Shown here piece by piece: positions 46,735 through 57,636 of a stretch of DNA of 64,000 nt. The stretch comes from Toxotes chatareus (lineage: Eukaryota; Chordata; Actinopteri; Toxotidae). The notes beneath the pieces were generated by a model. The model ran no database searches, had not been told where the DNA came from, and saw only the letters and a program-made list of their open reading frames with translations. The translations under genes and the position numbers were made by a program. The stretch spans positions 49,169 to 113,168 of the forward strand of contig JAFBJY010000263.1 of assembly GCA_016801885.1 (NCBI GenBank). Direction: 5' to 3'. Each line of letters begins with the position of its first letter. Positions within the stretch are counted from its first letter, which is position 1.

Positions 46735-46835
46735 ACTTGCGTAATCCCTGGTTCTTTGATAACAGAGTGAGGTGTTTCACTATGGGAATCGCCTTAGCAT
46801 GACCAACTACGGAAGCTCCAATAACATCTAATATA
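46735..46835. repeat. Detached DIRS terminal-repeat fragment
   Basis: About 100 bases (GGAGGGTTACTTGCGTAATC through AACTACGGAAGCTCCAATAA). It corresponds to DIRS sequence found both at about 47,480-47,530 and at 47,295-47,345, joined here in a different order. No DIRS coding sequence is attached. Confidence 0.7.
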
Positions 46836-46849
46836 TAATATCTAATAAT

Positions 46850-47440
46850 AACCTCTTTGCACTCACCCCACCAGGGATGGCAGCTGAGATGTTCAGATAA
46901 ACAAAAGTGAACCATGAAGCACGTGCTGGGTTAAACATCATCACTGGCTGACAGATGAAGTCCAGGGTAAGAAAGCTGAGAGCAGAAGAGGAACACATTC
47001 ACAAAGTGTGATATTAAAGAGTCAACAATGAAATCTGCTCTTCACCTGAGCTTCTTTCCACTAACTGCCTCTAGAAGGTGCCAAAGCTCATGAAGTGCTG
47101 ATTTGGAAATGTTTCATATTATCTCAGGAATAATATGATGGAAACTTGAAATGATTGTGATGATTGTTTACTGTATAAGTCCATGTAAGAGCTCCTTATT
47201 TGTTATTATTTACTAGAGGAAGTCAGGCTGCTTCCTGAACAGAGACAACTATTCACAAATGTACTCAGTGGTTCTTTTTCTAACTTCGCTCAGTGTTTCA
47301 CTATGGGAATCGCCTTGGCGTGACCAACTACGGAAGCTCCAATGACATCACATCTGTCCGTGACAGACCCGGTCGAGCCGTGCTCGGAGACCCGGCCCCT
47401 CTTATTAACACGGTCGACCGTCCCTCCTAAATCATTTAAG
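46850..47440. repeat. Left arm of palindrome enclosing the DIRS element (partner 51845-52440)
   Basis: Near-perfect reverse complement of 51845-52440. It includes both the DIRS terminal inverted repeat (about 47,281-47,440) and about 430 bp of non-DIRS flank (GTGAACCATGAAGCACGTGC, GAAGTCAGGCTGCTTCCTGA and so on). A normal DIRS insertion would have inverted termini but not inverted flanks. Confidence 0.88.
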
Positions 47441-47642
47441 CCGGTTTCTTTCCGTGCCTGCAAGGAGGAAATGTTGAAACACCTCACTCTGTTATCAAAG
47501 AACCAGGGATTACACAAGTAACCCTCCATTCTTTTTTTTCTAACTTCGCTCGGTGTTTCACTATGGGAGATATAGCCCACTCCCGGTTTGCAGTAGCTCC
47601 CTGACGCCGTGACCCTTGACGACTTGAAGAGAGCCTTTACCT

Positions 47643-48841
47643 TTACATTAAATCAGCAGTGCCTGCTTCCAGCACAGCGTGAGACAGTGACGGCTGGGCG
47701 ACATTGAGCCTATAAAAGCACACAAATGTGTGAGGTGTAGCCCAACTTGCTGCTGTACAAATGTCTTGAACTGACACTCCTCTGAATAAAGCCCACGATG
47801 AGGCCATGCCTCTGGTAGAGTGGGCTTTAACTCCCATAGGAGACTGAGAGCCCTTACATCTGTAAGCAAGAGAAATGGCCTCCACAATCCAGTGCGACAG
47901 CCTTTGGCGGGACAATGGCCTGCCCTTATGAGGAGTGGCCCAGGAAACAAACAGCTGATTGGTTCTCCTAAACCCAGCTGTTCTATCAACATACACACCC
48001 CAGAGCCCGCACGGGGCACAGTGTGTGAAGCCGTCTTTCCTCCTCTGAGGAGAACGGTGGAGGATGAAAAGCCAACAGCTCTAAAGTAGGACATCTGTAT
48101 GATGACTCCAGTACTTTAGGAACAAATGCTGGATTAGGCCGCAGGCATGCTTTAGCATGCCCAGGGGCCATCTGCAAACAGGAAGGGTGGACTGACAAAG
48201 CCTGTAGGTCACTCACCCGCCATGAGTGGTTAAAGCCAGAAGCAGAGCAGTCTTAATTGAAAGAAATCTCAACCCCACCATCTCCATGGGCTCAAAAGGG
48301 TGGTCTGAAAGGGCATCCAGAACCAGCAACAAATCCCACAGAGGCACCAGGGGCCTGGACACTGGGAGCTTACGGTGAGCCCCTTCATGAAGCGACACAC
48401 CAAAGGATGTTGCCCCACTGATTTATCACCAAAACCTACATGACAAGCTGAAATTGCCGCCAAGTAAACCTTAATTGTGGAAAAGGCTCGTCCTTTATCC
48501 AACAACTCCTGCAGAAAACACAGCACCTCCACCACAGAACACTGGAAAGGGATAGCGTCCCTATTAGTGCACCATTCCTCGAAAACCCGCCACTTACCAC
48601 TGTAAAGTGAGCGAGTGGAGGAAGCTCTGGCATTCTGAATAGTGTCCACTACTTCAGGAGGCAGTCCTGCTGCATTCAAGTTCCACCTCTCACAGGCCAG
48701 ACCCAAAGAGACAGGCGGTCTGTGTGAGGATGATAAATCTCGCCCCGTGCCTGAGAGAGAAGATCTCTGCGTATGGGGAGTGGCCACGGCTCGTCCACCA
48801 GAAGCTGCATTATCTCTGCTATCCAGTGTTTGGATGGCCAC
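47643..48841 (-). pseudogene. DIRS tyrosine recombinase (frameshifted)
   Basis: Integrase-like recombinase that inserts the circular DIRS cDNA. SAM-like N-terminal part: ASSTRSLYSGKWRVFEEWC and LLDKGRAFSTIKVYLAAISA (48,841-48,380). The catalytic domain is split over frames: the first Arg in a WRVSDLQALS context (about 48,215), HSTRG (the HxxR box, about 47,825) and the FYRLNV tyrosine (about 47,705). Frame changes at about 48,355, 48,235 and 48,000 disable it. All four catalytic residue positions can still be located. Confidence 0.82.
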
Positions 48842-49500
48842 CGAGGAGCTACCAAAATTAGCGACAGCTTCTGCTCCCGCACTCTGGCCAGAGTCGGAGA
48901 GACCATGCTGAGAGGTGGGAAGGTGTATAGCAGGACATTCGGCCAGGGGTGGGCAAGGCGCCCACGCCGAGAGGTGCGCTCGCGTCTGACAGGGAGAAGA
49001 ACAGCGGGCAATGAGTGTTTTCTTGAGAGGCGAAGAAGAACGCCACGTCTGCCTGGCCGTATCTCTGCCAAATCTGTTTCACCACCTGTGGGTGAAGCCT
49101 CCATTCCCCGTACAGTGGGTTCCCTCTGGACAATAAGTCCGCGCCTCTGTTCAGAACCCCTGCTACATGGGTTGCTTGGAGGGACAGGAATCGTGTACTG
49201 CCCCACACAATTAGCCTCTGAGCCAACCTGTGCAGCTGCAGAGAGCGAGTGCCCCCCTGACGGTTGATATAAGCTACCACAGTGGAGTTGTCTGTCTTCA
49301 CCAACACATGATGCCCCAGCAGATGAGGCAAAAAATGTTTGAGTGCTAAAAACACTGCTTGCATCTCTAGCATATTTATGTGAAGGCGAGCCATCTAAGA
49401 CGACCACACGCCATTGGCTGTTCTGCCCATCAACGTCGTGCCCCACCCCGACAGGGAAGCGTCCGTTGTCATGGTTACCCTGGACGACACCGTTCCCAGA
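48676..49500 (-). pseudogene. DIRS RNase H and connection region (RT missing)
   Basis: RNase H motifs are clear: VTMTTDASLSGWG (about 49,440-49,480), LHINMLEMQAVFLALKHFLP, and VKTDNSTVVAYINRQGG followed by GVLNRGADLLSRG. Downstream RH-proximal sequence (YGQADVAFFFASQENTHCPL, APRWPSKHWIAEIMQLL) is present, with a stop just before MARLHINMLE and a frame change near 49,050. Between Gag (49884) and this block there are under 400 bases, whereas a DIRS RT needs over 1 kb. No LPFGL or YLDD-type RT motif is seen there, so RT has been deleted. Confidence 0.82.
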
Positions 49501-49883
49501 GGCACGTCTGACGTCAGCATTGCCGGCTCTCTCCAAGAGCTCCCCCTACTGGGAACGGCGGACAACAGCAATGTTCTCTTTCCTTTTTTATTGATTTGTT
49601 GTTTTGTAATTTTGGGGAGCACTCTGCCCTCGGCAACATGCCTGGATGCAGGAATGCATTCTTTAATATTTCTGTTTCCCCTGAAAGAGAACAAAGGAAC
49701 TGGTGGGACTGTAAAGTGTTTGGTGGCACTAACAGAGACCCTGGGAACATGTGGTAACACTGTTTGAGTGCTTGGTGACACTGTGTGACCTGCCCTGTGT
49801 CTCCTCTCCCTGAAACTGTGGGGAGAGAGACTGAAGGAGGGCTCCTGAAGAACAGGGAACCATAGGAGCCTCTGAACCTTGTA

Positions 49884-51404
49884 TTAGGGGCTGAATCCCT
49901 CCCGCCTTCTTTTCACCGGAGGAGAGAAAGGAGGGGAGGCTGTGTTAGGTGGCACGCTTCTTCTTCCCTCGCTGGGGTGGGAAGATGGCCGATTCCTTGC
50001 TGCCACTGCTGCAAAGGAATGTTTTCCCCATGGTTTTGGGTTCTCAGACTTAGACTGTTGGCCTGTCTGCTGTGCTGGCCCAGGCTTCTGCACCCTGGGT
50101 CCTCCGTGCTTTCCCCTCATTGCTGCAGCAGCAAAGCCAGCACTGGGGGCTGCGATGCTGCGTGGCTGGGGTTTACGTGGTAAGCAGAGGTCAAAAGCTT
50201 CTCCCTCCTGCTTCCTGCGTGTGCTTGTTTCCCTCATCTTCTCCAATGCTGGGCCAAAGAGACCTTTGGTGGGGTCATATTCTGAATCCATGATCTCAGC
50301 CTTCTGAGAATCACTCAGACCAGACAAATTCAGCCACAAGGCTCTCTCACCTGTGACTGCTAGCCCCATAACACGGCCACAACCCTGCACTCCTCCCCTA
50401 GAGGAGTGTAGGAGAAGATCATTCACCACACATATCTCATCCCAGAGGAGGGGGTTAGGAGACTGAGAATCCAGCTGACGACCCATTTCCTCCAGTATCT
50501 CAGCCTGATATGCAGACAGCAGTGTGACAGCGTTGAGGGAGCACACTGATTGTGCTGCATACATCCTCTGGTAAATAGATGCAGTGAGCCGATCTGACTT
50601 ACTGGGCAAAGAGATGCTTGAAGAGGCTGAGACTGATCTCCGACTGGGATGGAGGTGGTAAGCCACTGAAGGCTCCACAGCTGGGGGTTCGGCCAACACC
50701 AGCTCACTCATCCCCTTAATTTCCAGCTTGGAACAGCCCTTGGTTGGCAACTTGCTCTTAAAGGGACTGGGCCAGTACCGACTCATTTCCTTCATACAAA
50801 CAGGCACTGCTGGAAGAAGCTGTTTGGGTGGAGGCTGGGCTGGCGGGAGCCTCTTACCATCATACAGGTCCCGCTCTGTTCCCTCAGCACCCTGGGCAGC
50901 TGGCCATGGGATTCCCAGCTTGGCTGCGGCCCGTTTGCAGACCTCATACAAGTCGCTGTCCATCGGTGGAGCCACCTCAGTAGCGCTTGATGGTCTGGAC
51001 TGCTGGGGTGGGAAAGAAGAGTCATCCTCCTCTTCTTCCTCCATATCCCCCATGTCGAGGAGGTCAGAGTTAGCGTCGCACTCTGCATCCTCATCTCCCA
51101 GTAGCCCTACATCCGAACTTTCGAACAGTGGGGGCATAACTGGGGATTCTGTGTCCATGATGTCCGCCCAGCTCATCGGAGCTCGCGCCTGATGGACATC
51201 AGCCTTGGGAGTCGCGGCTGCCAGACAGGGATCCTGACTGTTAGCCACGGCTACTCTCAGCCTCCTTTCCAAAATTTTCTCCGGCATTGATGCGCAGTGA
51301 GAACAGGACTGTGGGTCCGATAGTGAAGCCTGGGCGTGTTTAGTGCCCATGCACCGGGTGAGTGTCCCTGCCCCGAGATGGTCGCCCCGCAAGACGCGGG
51401 ACAC
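49884..51404 (-). CDS. DIRS Gag-like protein, 506 codons, intact
   Basis: Open from ATG 51404 (a second in-frame Met at about 51,350 starts MGTKHAQASLSD, the more usual DIRS Gag start) to the stop at 49884. It has a Cys/His patch (CSHCASM), a long acidic stretch (about residues 100-125), a helical middle region (IYQRMYAAQSVCSLNAVTLL), a block GLSDSQKAEIMDSEYDPTKG, and a basic proline-rich C-terminus (PPVKRRREGFSP). Gag packages DIRS RNA; the assignment rests on position and resemblance to fish DIRS Gag. It is the longest open frame in the window and has no internal lesion. Confidence 0.8.
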   Translation of the reverse strand: MSRVLRGDHLGAGTLTRCMGTKHAQASLSDPQSCSHCASMPEKILERRLRVAVANSQDPCLAAATPKADVHQARAPMSWADIMDTESPVMPPLFESSDVGLLGDEDAECDANSDLLDMGDMEEEEEDDSSFPPQQSRPSSATEVAPPMDSDLYEVCKRAAAKLGIPWPAAQGAEGTERDLYDGKRLPPAQPPPKQLLPAVPVCMKEMSRYWPSPFKSKLPTKGCSKLEIKGMSELVLAEPPAVEPSVAYHLHPSRRSVSASSSISLPSKSDRLTASIYQRMYAAQSVCSLNAVTLLSAYQAEILEEMGRQLDSQSPNPLLWDEICVVNDLLLHSSRGGVQGCGRVMGLAVTGERALWLNLSGLSDSQKAEIMDSEYDPTKGLFGPALEKMRETSTRRKQEGEAFDLCLPRKPQPRSIAAPSAGFAAAAMRGKHGGPRVQKPGPAQQTGQQSKSENPKPWGKHSFAAVAARNRPSSHPSEGRRSVPPNTASPPFSPPVKRRREGFSP

Positions 51405-51844
51405 GGGCGGGATACAACCTCCTTGGCTCCGACCCTTTGGCGGGGTTAGCGGGCCATAGACATGCTAAAGGAAAGAAAGGAATGGCTCTGATAAATTATC
51501 AGACTTGGCTCGTCACGACACGTTAGCACTTGTCCACGCTAGAGCTAGCAGCGAAGCTATAACCTAGCAAGTAGTAATGTTATGAGTTAGTTCGTCTTAA
51601 CACGTTAGCTAACTTGAAATAAGTCCGGATAACAAATGGATGTTAACCAAACCAAAATCAAACTCGCCTTGACGCACTAGTCTGTATATTTCTCGTGAAA
51701 TACTTACTCGGCGCGATCCGGACTAAGAGGAAACTGCGTTCGGCAACGTACTCCTTGACGGGACGCCTAAGAACTGTTAAGCAGTTGGCCAAAATCCTGG
51801 AACTCGTTGAGGGAGCAAAGTAGTTCGCACGGGAAGAAAGCGAG

Positions 51845-52590
51845 AATGATTTAGGAGGGGACGGTTGACCGTGTTAATAAGAGGGGGCGGATCTCCGAGC
51901 ACGGCTCGACCGGTCTGTCACAGACAGACGTGATGTCATTGGAGCTTCCGTAGTTGGTCACGCCAAGGCGATTCCCATAGTGAAACACTGAGCGAAGTTA
52001 GAAAAAAAACCACTGAGTACATTTGTGAATAGTTGTCTCTGTTCAGGAAGCAGCCTGACTTCCTCTAGTAAATCATAACAAATAAGGAGCTCTTACATGG
52101 ACTTATACAGTAAACAATCATCACAATCATTTCAAGTTTCCATCATATTATTCCTGAGATAATATGAAACATTTCCAAATCAGCACTTCATGAGCTTTGG
52201 CACCTTCTAGAGGCAGTTAGTGGAAAGAAGCTCAGGTGAAGAGCAGATTTCATTGTTGACTCTCTTTAATATCACACTTTGTGAATGTGTTCCTCTTCTG
52301 CTCTCAGCTTTCTTACCCTGGACTTCATCTGTCAGCCAGTGATGATGTTTAACCCAGCACGTGCTTCATGGTTCACTTCTGTTTATCTGAACATCTCAGC
52401 TGCCATCCCTGGTGGGGTGAGTGCAAAGAGGTTTGGAAACAATATAGAGATGACATTTCTGGAAATCAGATTCAAAATGATCAACTTTACTCAGTACCCT
52501 AAAACAGCTCCTATTAGCCCACATTTTCTCTGATCCTCCTCTGTTTAGGGGCCAGGAACCATGGTCAAGCCCTAAATGTTACATGGACAC
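51845..52590. repeat. Right arm of DIRS palindrome and resumption of large right arm
   Basis: 51,845-52,440 mirrors 46,850-47,440. 52,240-52,590 mirrors 26,620-26,990 and so continues the large inverted repeat beyond the DIRS insertion. Confidence 0.85.
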
Positions 52591-53532
52591 TTTTCTTCAT
52601 CACTACAGAAGTGTTTATTTTTGTAGAAGTTCATGTGTAAAGCTGGAAATACTGCACAGAAATCATGTGTCACAATCTGCTGTTGTTAAAAATAATTAAT
52701 ATTTCACATCATGCTTTAACATGTTGAACCTTCAGTTTTCCACCTGAATAATTAAAATAAGAATCTGTGATTGAGCCAGTAACTCCAGCCATCAGAAACT
52801 GTAACTGTGGTGGAGCAAAGTTAAGATTTTTTTCTGAAATATAGTTCAGGAAAAGTAGAAAGTCTCACAAAATGGAAATCTGGAAGGAATCAGAAAGTCA
52901 ACATTTACTGGATTACAGTCAGTGAATGTTCAATTCTGTTTACTTTTGGTTTGACTTGCTTTGATGAAAATTCTCTCATTTGCATATGGAATTCTAGAAG
53001 GAGACATCATACTGATATTCTAGAACTCAGGTCACATATAAGAAGCTTTGGTATTTGCCACTTTGTCATTTTACTTTGCACAAGTGGAAGAAGAAGAAGC
53101 ACTGAATCTCAATCCTCTTGACAAATTGGACAAACTCAAGTTATTGAAAGTCACAGGTGATACAGGTAAGTGACTGTTTCTCCTTGATGTAGAAAAATGT
53201 GAGACAGCTTCCAAATCAGGAGAGGAAAGATGAGTCAGCATGAAAATGTGTTTCCATGAGCAGGAAACATCTGCCACTGTCTCAGTACAAAGTGGAAGTT
53301 AATACTGAGTTTTACTGCTGTCTCAGCGTGTGTAATGGAGATTTTCACACAATCTACATTACACTGACACAATGTAGACATGGTGGTAACGTATTGTGTC
53401 ACTTCCTGTTTGCTACTTCTGCACTGTGGTGTAACCAAAACACACGTCTGACTCCGAGTCTGACTATCATGGAACTAGATAAATAGTACTTTTCTGTTTG
53501 ACTGCACCAGATGATAATGTGGTTTCAAGTGG

Positions 53533-53563
<31 letters not shown>

Positions 53564-53633
53564 GAAGACCATGTTTGTTATTTGGCATGGTTGATTGTAA
53601 CCCTACATAATCTTCACTTATATTTTCAGGAAA
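52591..53633. other. Non-coding interval with L2 5' scrap and (TAA)n
   Basis: 53,385-53,440 (GTGGTAACGTATTGTGTCAC, CTGCACTGTGGTGT) matches the 5' end of L2-A/B/C. A TAA microsatellite lies at 53,536-53,563. At 53,075-53,166 a short open stretch ends at a donor-like ACAG|GTAAGT, a possible but unsupported exon. No gene otherwise. Confidence 0.5.
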
Positions 53634-55245
53634 ATGAAACCATCCACTTGTGCCCTCGACCCCTTCCCTACAACCCTGATAAAATCAAACCTCTCTGCCA
53701 TAAATCCCCTTATTACAAAAACAATAAACCACTCCCTTCACTCCGGCCTCGTTCCATCTGCACTTAAAACTGCTGTCATCAAGCCACTTCTCAAAAACAC
53801 ACCCTGGACCCAGAAATGCCTGCCAACTATAGACCCATCTCTAACCTCCCATTTCTCTCTAAAGTGCTGGAAAAAGTTATCGCTATTCAGCTTCAGGACC
53901 ATCTACACCGATACAATCTGTTTGAAAAGTTCCAGTCAGGTTTCCGCTCCACCCACAGTACAGAAACAGCTCTGGTCAGCGTCACAAATGACCTTCTGAT
54001 GGCGGCGGATTCTGGCTCTCCCTCCCTACTAATACTTCTCGACCTAACCGCAGCTTTCGACCACATTCTTCTAAACCGGCTCCACTGCATTGGACTATGT
54101 GGCACCGCCTTAGACTGGTTCAGGTTTTATCTTTCTGGGAGGACAGAATATGTCAGCCTGGGTGGTGCTAAGTCTCGGTCGCTTTCTGTCACCTGTGGAC
54201 TCCCTCAGGGGTCTGTCCTTGGGCCGATTCTATTTATTTTATACATGCTTCCCCTCAGTCGTGTCATCAGCTGGCATGGAATCTCTTTCCATTGCTATGC
54301 TGATGACACACAGCTCTATATCAAGGCCAACTCAACCCCTTCTGTTGCCCTACCATCTTCATCACTACCATCACCACTGTCCACCCTTACCACCTGCCTG
54401 GAGGAGAAAAAAGCATGGATGAGCCAAAATTTCCTCCAATTAAACAGCTCCAAAACTGAAGCCATACTTGTTGGCACCCCACATCAGGTCCAGTCAGCCT
54501 CGATAAATACTGTCACTTTTTCTGGACATGACATTCCCCTGTCATCCGTAGTTACCAATCTTGGTGTAAGTTTCGACCCTCACTTAACATTTAATAATCA
54601 CATTAAACATCTGTGTAAATCATCCTTTTTTCACCTTAAAATCATTGCCAAACTCCGTCCATCTCTCACCCTTTCGGATGCAGAAAAGCTTGTCCATGCC
54701 TTTGTCTCCTCCAGGCTTGACTACTGTAACGCTTTACTCATCGGGATCCCTGGCAAGAGTCTTCAAAATCTTCAATATATACAAAACAGTGCTGCCAGGA
54801 TCCTTATGAGAGTGAGAAAACATGAACACATCACACCCATCCTCAAATCCCTTCACTGGCTCCCCATCTCCTCCAGAATTCAATATAAAATATCCATTCT
54901 CACACATCAGTGCATCCATGGCAACGCCCCGGTCTACCTCAAAGAACTCCTCACTCAGCAAACGTCATCCCGCAATCTCCGTTCCACCAACAGCAACATC
55001 CTCCATACCCCCAGAACTAAGCTTCGGTCAATGGGAGATCGAGCTGCTCAGCTGCCCCCGCCTTTGGAACTCCCTTCCAGACCATCTGAGGGCCCCACAG
55101 ACTGTGGCTTCTTTTTAAAAAGGCCTTTTAAAACTTGTTTATGTTATTGTTTTATTTTTGTTTGTGATTATGCTCTTTTAATTTTGTAGCACTTGTAGAT
55201 TTGCTTTTAAATGAAAAGTGCAATATAAATAAAATGCATTATTAT
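53634..55245 (+). mobile_element. 5'-truncated L2-family LINE (second subfamily)
   Basis: RT of an L2-clade LINE distinct from L2-A/B: KMPANYRPISNLPF-type fingers, SGFRSTHSTETALV, LDLTAAFDHILLNRL, GLPQGSVLGPILFILYMLPL and FHCYADDTQLYI (about 54,290-54,325). Thumb: VHAFVSSRLDYCNALLIG, then LKSLHWLPISSRIQYKI. An open frame of 457 codons runs 53816-55189, with one frame change just upstream near 53,800. Residue loss in AAFDHI (family has AAFDTIDH) removes three residues near the catalytic Asp block. The 3' end GTGCAATATAAATAAAATGC plus an ATT run (about 55,215-55,247) is the standard L2 tail. Confidence 0.88.
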
Positions 55246-55249
55246 TATA

Positions 55250-56520
55250 TTTTGTGTTGTGAAACATGGAAATGTCCCTCCCTCTTCTTTTTTTTCTTGT
55301 CTTTTTTCAGAGGCTCTCTCCGGTGGTTTTGTGTAGAAACTGTGGTGTCAAGTTTTGTGCAATGTCCGAACCCATGTCTGTATTCTTCCAGGAGAGAGAA
55401 TCCATTTGTTTTTGGCTTATCTAGTACCTGTGGCTGTCTTGGGCGCCACTCTGTCACTGCTGTACAACAAGTGTGTTATCTCTCATGCACTGCATGGGTT
55501 ATGGTACTCTGATGGCACTGCACTGTAATGAGGAGATGAGTGAGGGAAGGTGTCAGTGCATTTAACATAAAGAAGAGGAATAGGCTAACATCAGATAAAA
55601 AGGGGACACCAGTAGAGCTCAGGCCTGCAAAACAAGGGAGCAAAAAAGAGAAGTTTTGACGCAAGTTTTGATGCAAATAAAAACACACCAATCAAACCAA
55701 GGCAAATAGAAAGGGACAGGACCAGTTCTACCCAGACCTGTCCTTGAACCCCATCAACAGTCTGCCACTGGTCATATGCAAGGCCATGTGCAGTACTTAA
55801 AAAAAAAAAAAAAAAAAAAAAGATGCCAACAGAAGCCAAACCTCCACTAGAAACATAGTTATTTGATACAAGGTGGGAAGGAAAATTTTAGACACAAATT
55901 GGATCATCTCTAAAACAAACAAATAAGGGAAAAGGGGGCATGATCAGACATGCCCTTTGCTCTGAAACACACCTACAATTTACAATATAAAAAATGATGT
56001 ACAGATGGTGAAAATGACTTTGTTCCGCAGAGGAAACTCTGGCTTTTAAATTCTGTATTGAAGAATAAAGCTCTATGGACTCAACTTCTCTGGTCTCCAG
56101 CATTTGACTGTGACTCTGTGTTTTTCCCTTAAAAGAAGAGCTGAACGCTTAGAAATGTTTTTGGGGAGAAAACAACTAAGAGCAAAAAGAGTGCAGTGTG
56201 AGGACTCAGCTGGACTTTGACTCAGCTTCAACTGGCCCACAGCTGGGTCTACACCCAGGCCTGAAAAATCCACAATAAAACCAGGCCTGGCTTTTTACAT
56301 GGAGACGTTTTCAGAGAGTCATGACCAATCATCGTGGCTGAAGTGCACTGTGTTGTTGAGCAGGGTTCCCTGGGTGATGTCAGTAAGTCAACTGACTGGT
56401 TGTGCACAATTCACTTGGTAAAATCTGGCAGGCACTTTGGCGCATTTTCCTTCAGCCACTGTAAAAGTTTGACTCCCAACTAAACATTTGTGTCAGAGCT
56501 TGATTTTCTACAAAGCAAGA
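55250..56520. other. Unassigned interval
   Basis: Low-complexity tracts (T-rich at about 55,285; A homopolymer 55,797-55,821). The short open frames are lysine- or phenylalanine-rich products of these tracts. Nothing with domain or splice support. Confidence 0.45.
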
Positions 56521-56524
56521 GAAA

Positions 56525-56711
56525 GGTGTACCGTTCCTGGCAGCACTGCAATGCCAGGTCGATGCGTGGAGCGAGTGGAGCAAGCTCCCTTTTCAGCTCC
56601 CTCTTCTAAAAATGGGTTTAAAACGTTATACCCATATGGGGGACATATCAGATATTAAACTGATAAGAACAGATACTACACTTGATCTTAGCCAAAAGGC
56701 TGAGAAGCGAT
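56525..56711 (-). ncRNA. RNU2: U2 spliceosomal snRNA gene or variant
   Basis: 187 nt, full length, minus strand, starting ATCGCTTCTC at 56711 and ending GGAACGGTACACC at 56525. It contains the branch-point recognition segment GTGTAGTATCTG intact, stem I, and the conserved 3' block CTCCACGCATCGACCTGG. The Sm site reads ATTTTTAG instead of the usual ATTTTTGG, and stem IIb and the 3' half (about 56,590-56,650) show several differences from vertebrate U2. It may be a variant or pseudogene. I did not find a convincing proximal sequence element. Confidence 0.85.
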
Positions 56712-57287
56712 GAGGCCCAAGCGTTTGACGTCCAAATCAAGCTCTTGGTACAACCGTCACTTGACGCTGTGTTTCGTTTGTAAGCCAGCTTATCGATGGC
56801 TGCCACTTAGCAACTCCGCCCATCTGTCTGCTGTGTACTTTTCCCTGGCGCTATACAAAGATTTCACCAACTCAAAAGGCTCAGCCATACGGCAAAGCCG
56901 GCCAAAAATAACTTCAACTCATTGGTGTTCTCCACCAAAGCCTAAAAATAAAGCATACTAGAACAACATCTAGCACACATTTCTTCCACAAACAAGCAGC
57001 AAAGTCGGACAGGAGAGCTCACACTTTATTTTGTTACGGAAAGGTCACGCCCATTTCCCCAGTTCCCCAGTTCCACTGGGAACACGGGTAATTGTCATGA
57101 CTAAACACTCCACTCTGTAGCGTACACCAGAGAGCTTCTGCAGAGCAACACTGCAGCTTTGTTGACAGACTTCAAAAGTTGACATATAACTCCAAATCAA
57201 CAAAGCCACCTCACAAGATGGAGATGAACCACACTAGTTTAGGGATGATGTTTTTTTGATTATTCTGAATTAAAAATGGAGATAAAG
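56712..57287. other. Spacer between U2 and 5S sequences
   Basis: No gene supported. From about 57,220 the sequence (GAACCACACTAGTTTAGGGA) is the same as that preceding the second 5S fragment at 57,637, so it belongs to the 5S spacer. Confidence 0.5.
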
Positions 57288-57404
57288 GCTTACAGCACCT
57301 GGTGTTCCCAGGCGGTCTCCCATCCAAGTCCAACCATACCCTACTCTACTTATCTTCTGAGATCAGACGAGATCGGGCGTGCCCAGGGTGGTATGGCCGT
57401 AAGC
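57288..57404 (-). rRNA. 5S rRNA gene (diverged)
   Basis: Minus strand, 117 nt, from GCTTACGGCCATACCACCC to CCAGGTGCTGTAAGC, about the full 5S length (normally about 119-120). The internal control region is partly altered: the middle (AGAAGATAAGTAGAGTAGGG) departs from the usual AAGCTAAGCAGGGTCGGG and two bases are missing. The 3' domain TTGGATGGGAGACCGCCTGG is intact. Probably a 5S pseudogene. Confidence 0.88.
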
Positions 57405-57636
57405 AACACCATCCCAAATAAAAAGTCTCTTTATACATGCTAAACGCAACTAACAAATCCAATGTTTAATAGGGACATTAATCATCTGGATTTCTCTACA
57501 AATCCAAGCACAAGAAGCCATGAAAATGAGCTTTTCCAGCTGACAAGAATTCTCTGACTATCCATCATCTGATAAAGGATGTTACTGCGTCTGATTACTT
57601 ATAGGTCCATTCCTGTCCAACATTGAGTAAGAGATG

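Larger units (their letters stand above)
47281..52000 (-). mobile_element. DIRS1-type tyrosine-recombinase retrotransposon, internally deleted
   Basis: 4.7 kb with inverted termini (GTGTTTCACTATGGGAATCG at about 47,294, mirrored near 51,980). Gag-like ORF, RNase H region and tyrosine recombinase lie on the minus strand in the usual DIRS order. A second copy of the end motif (TTTCACTATGGGAGATATAG) at about 47,554 may be part of the internal complementary region. There is no target-site duplication, as expected for this order. The RT-coding part is missing. Confidence 0.88.

Noticed and set aside
48642..51192. Plus-strand open frames of 89-164 codons over the DIRS element
   Set aside because: Shadows of the minus-strand Gag, RNase H and recombinase frames in a GC-richer region.
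53075..53170. Short exon ending at ACAG|GTAAGT
   Set aside because: A single donor-like site and 30 codons without homology that I recognise; not enough for a gene call.
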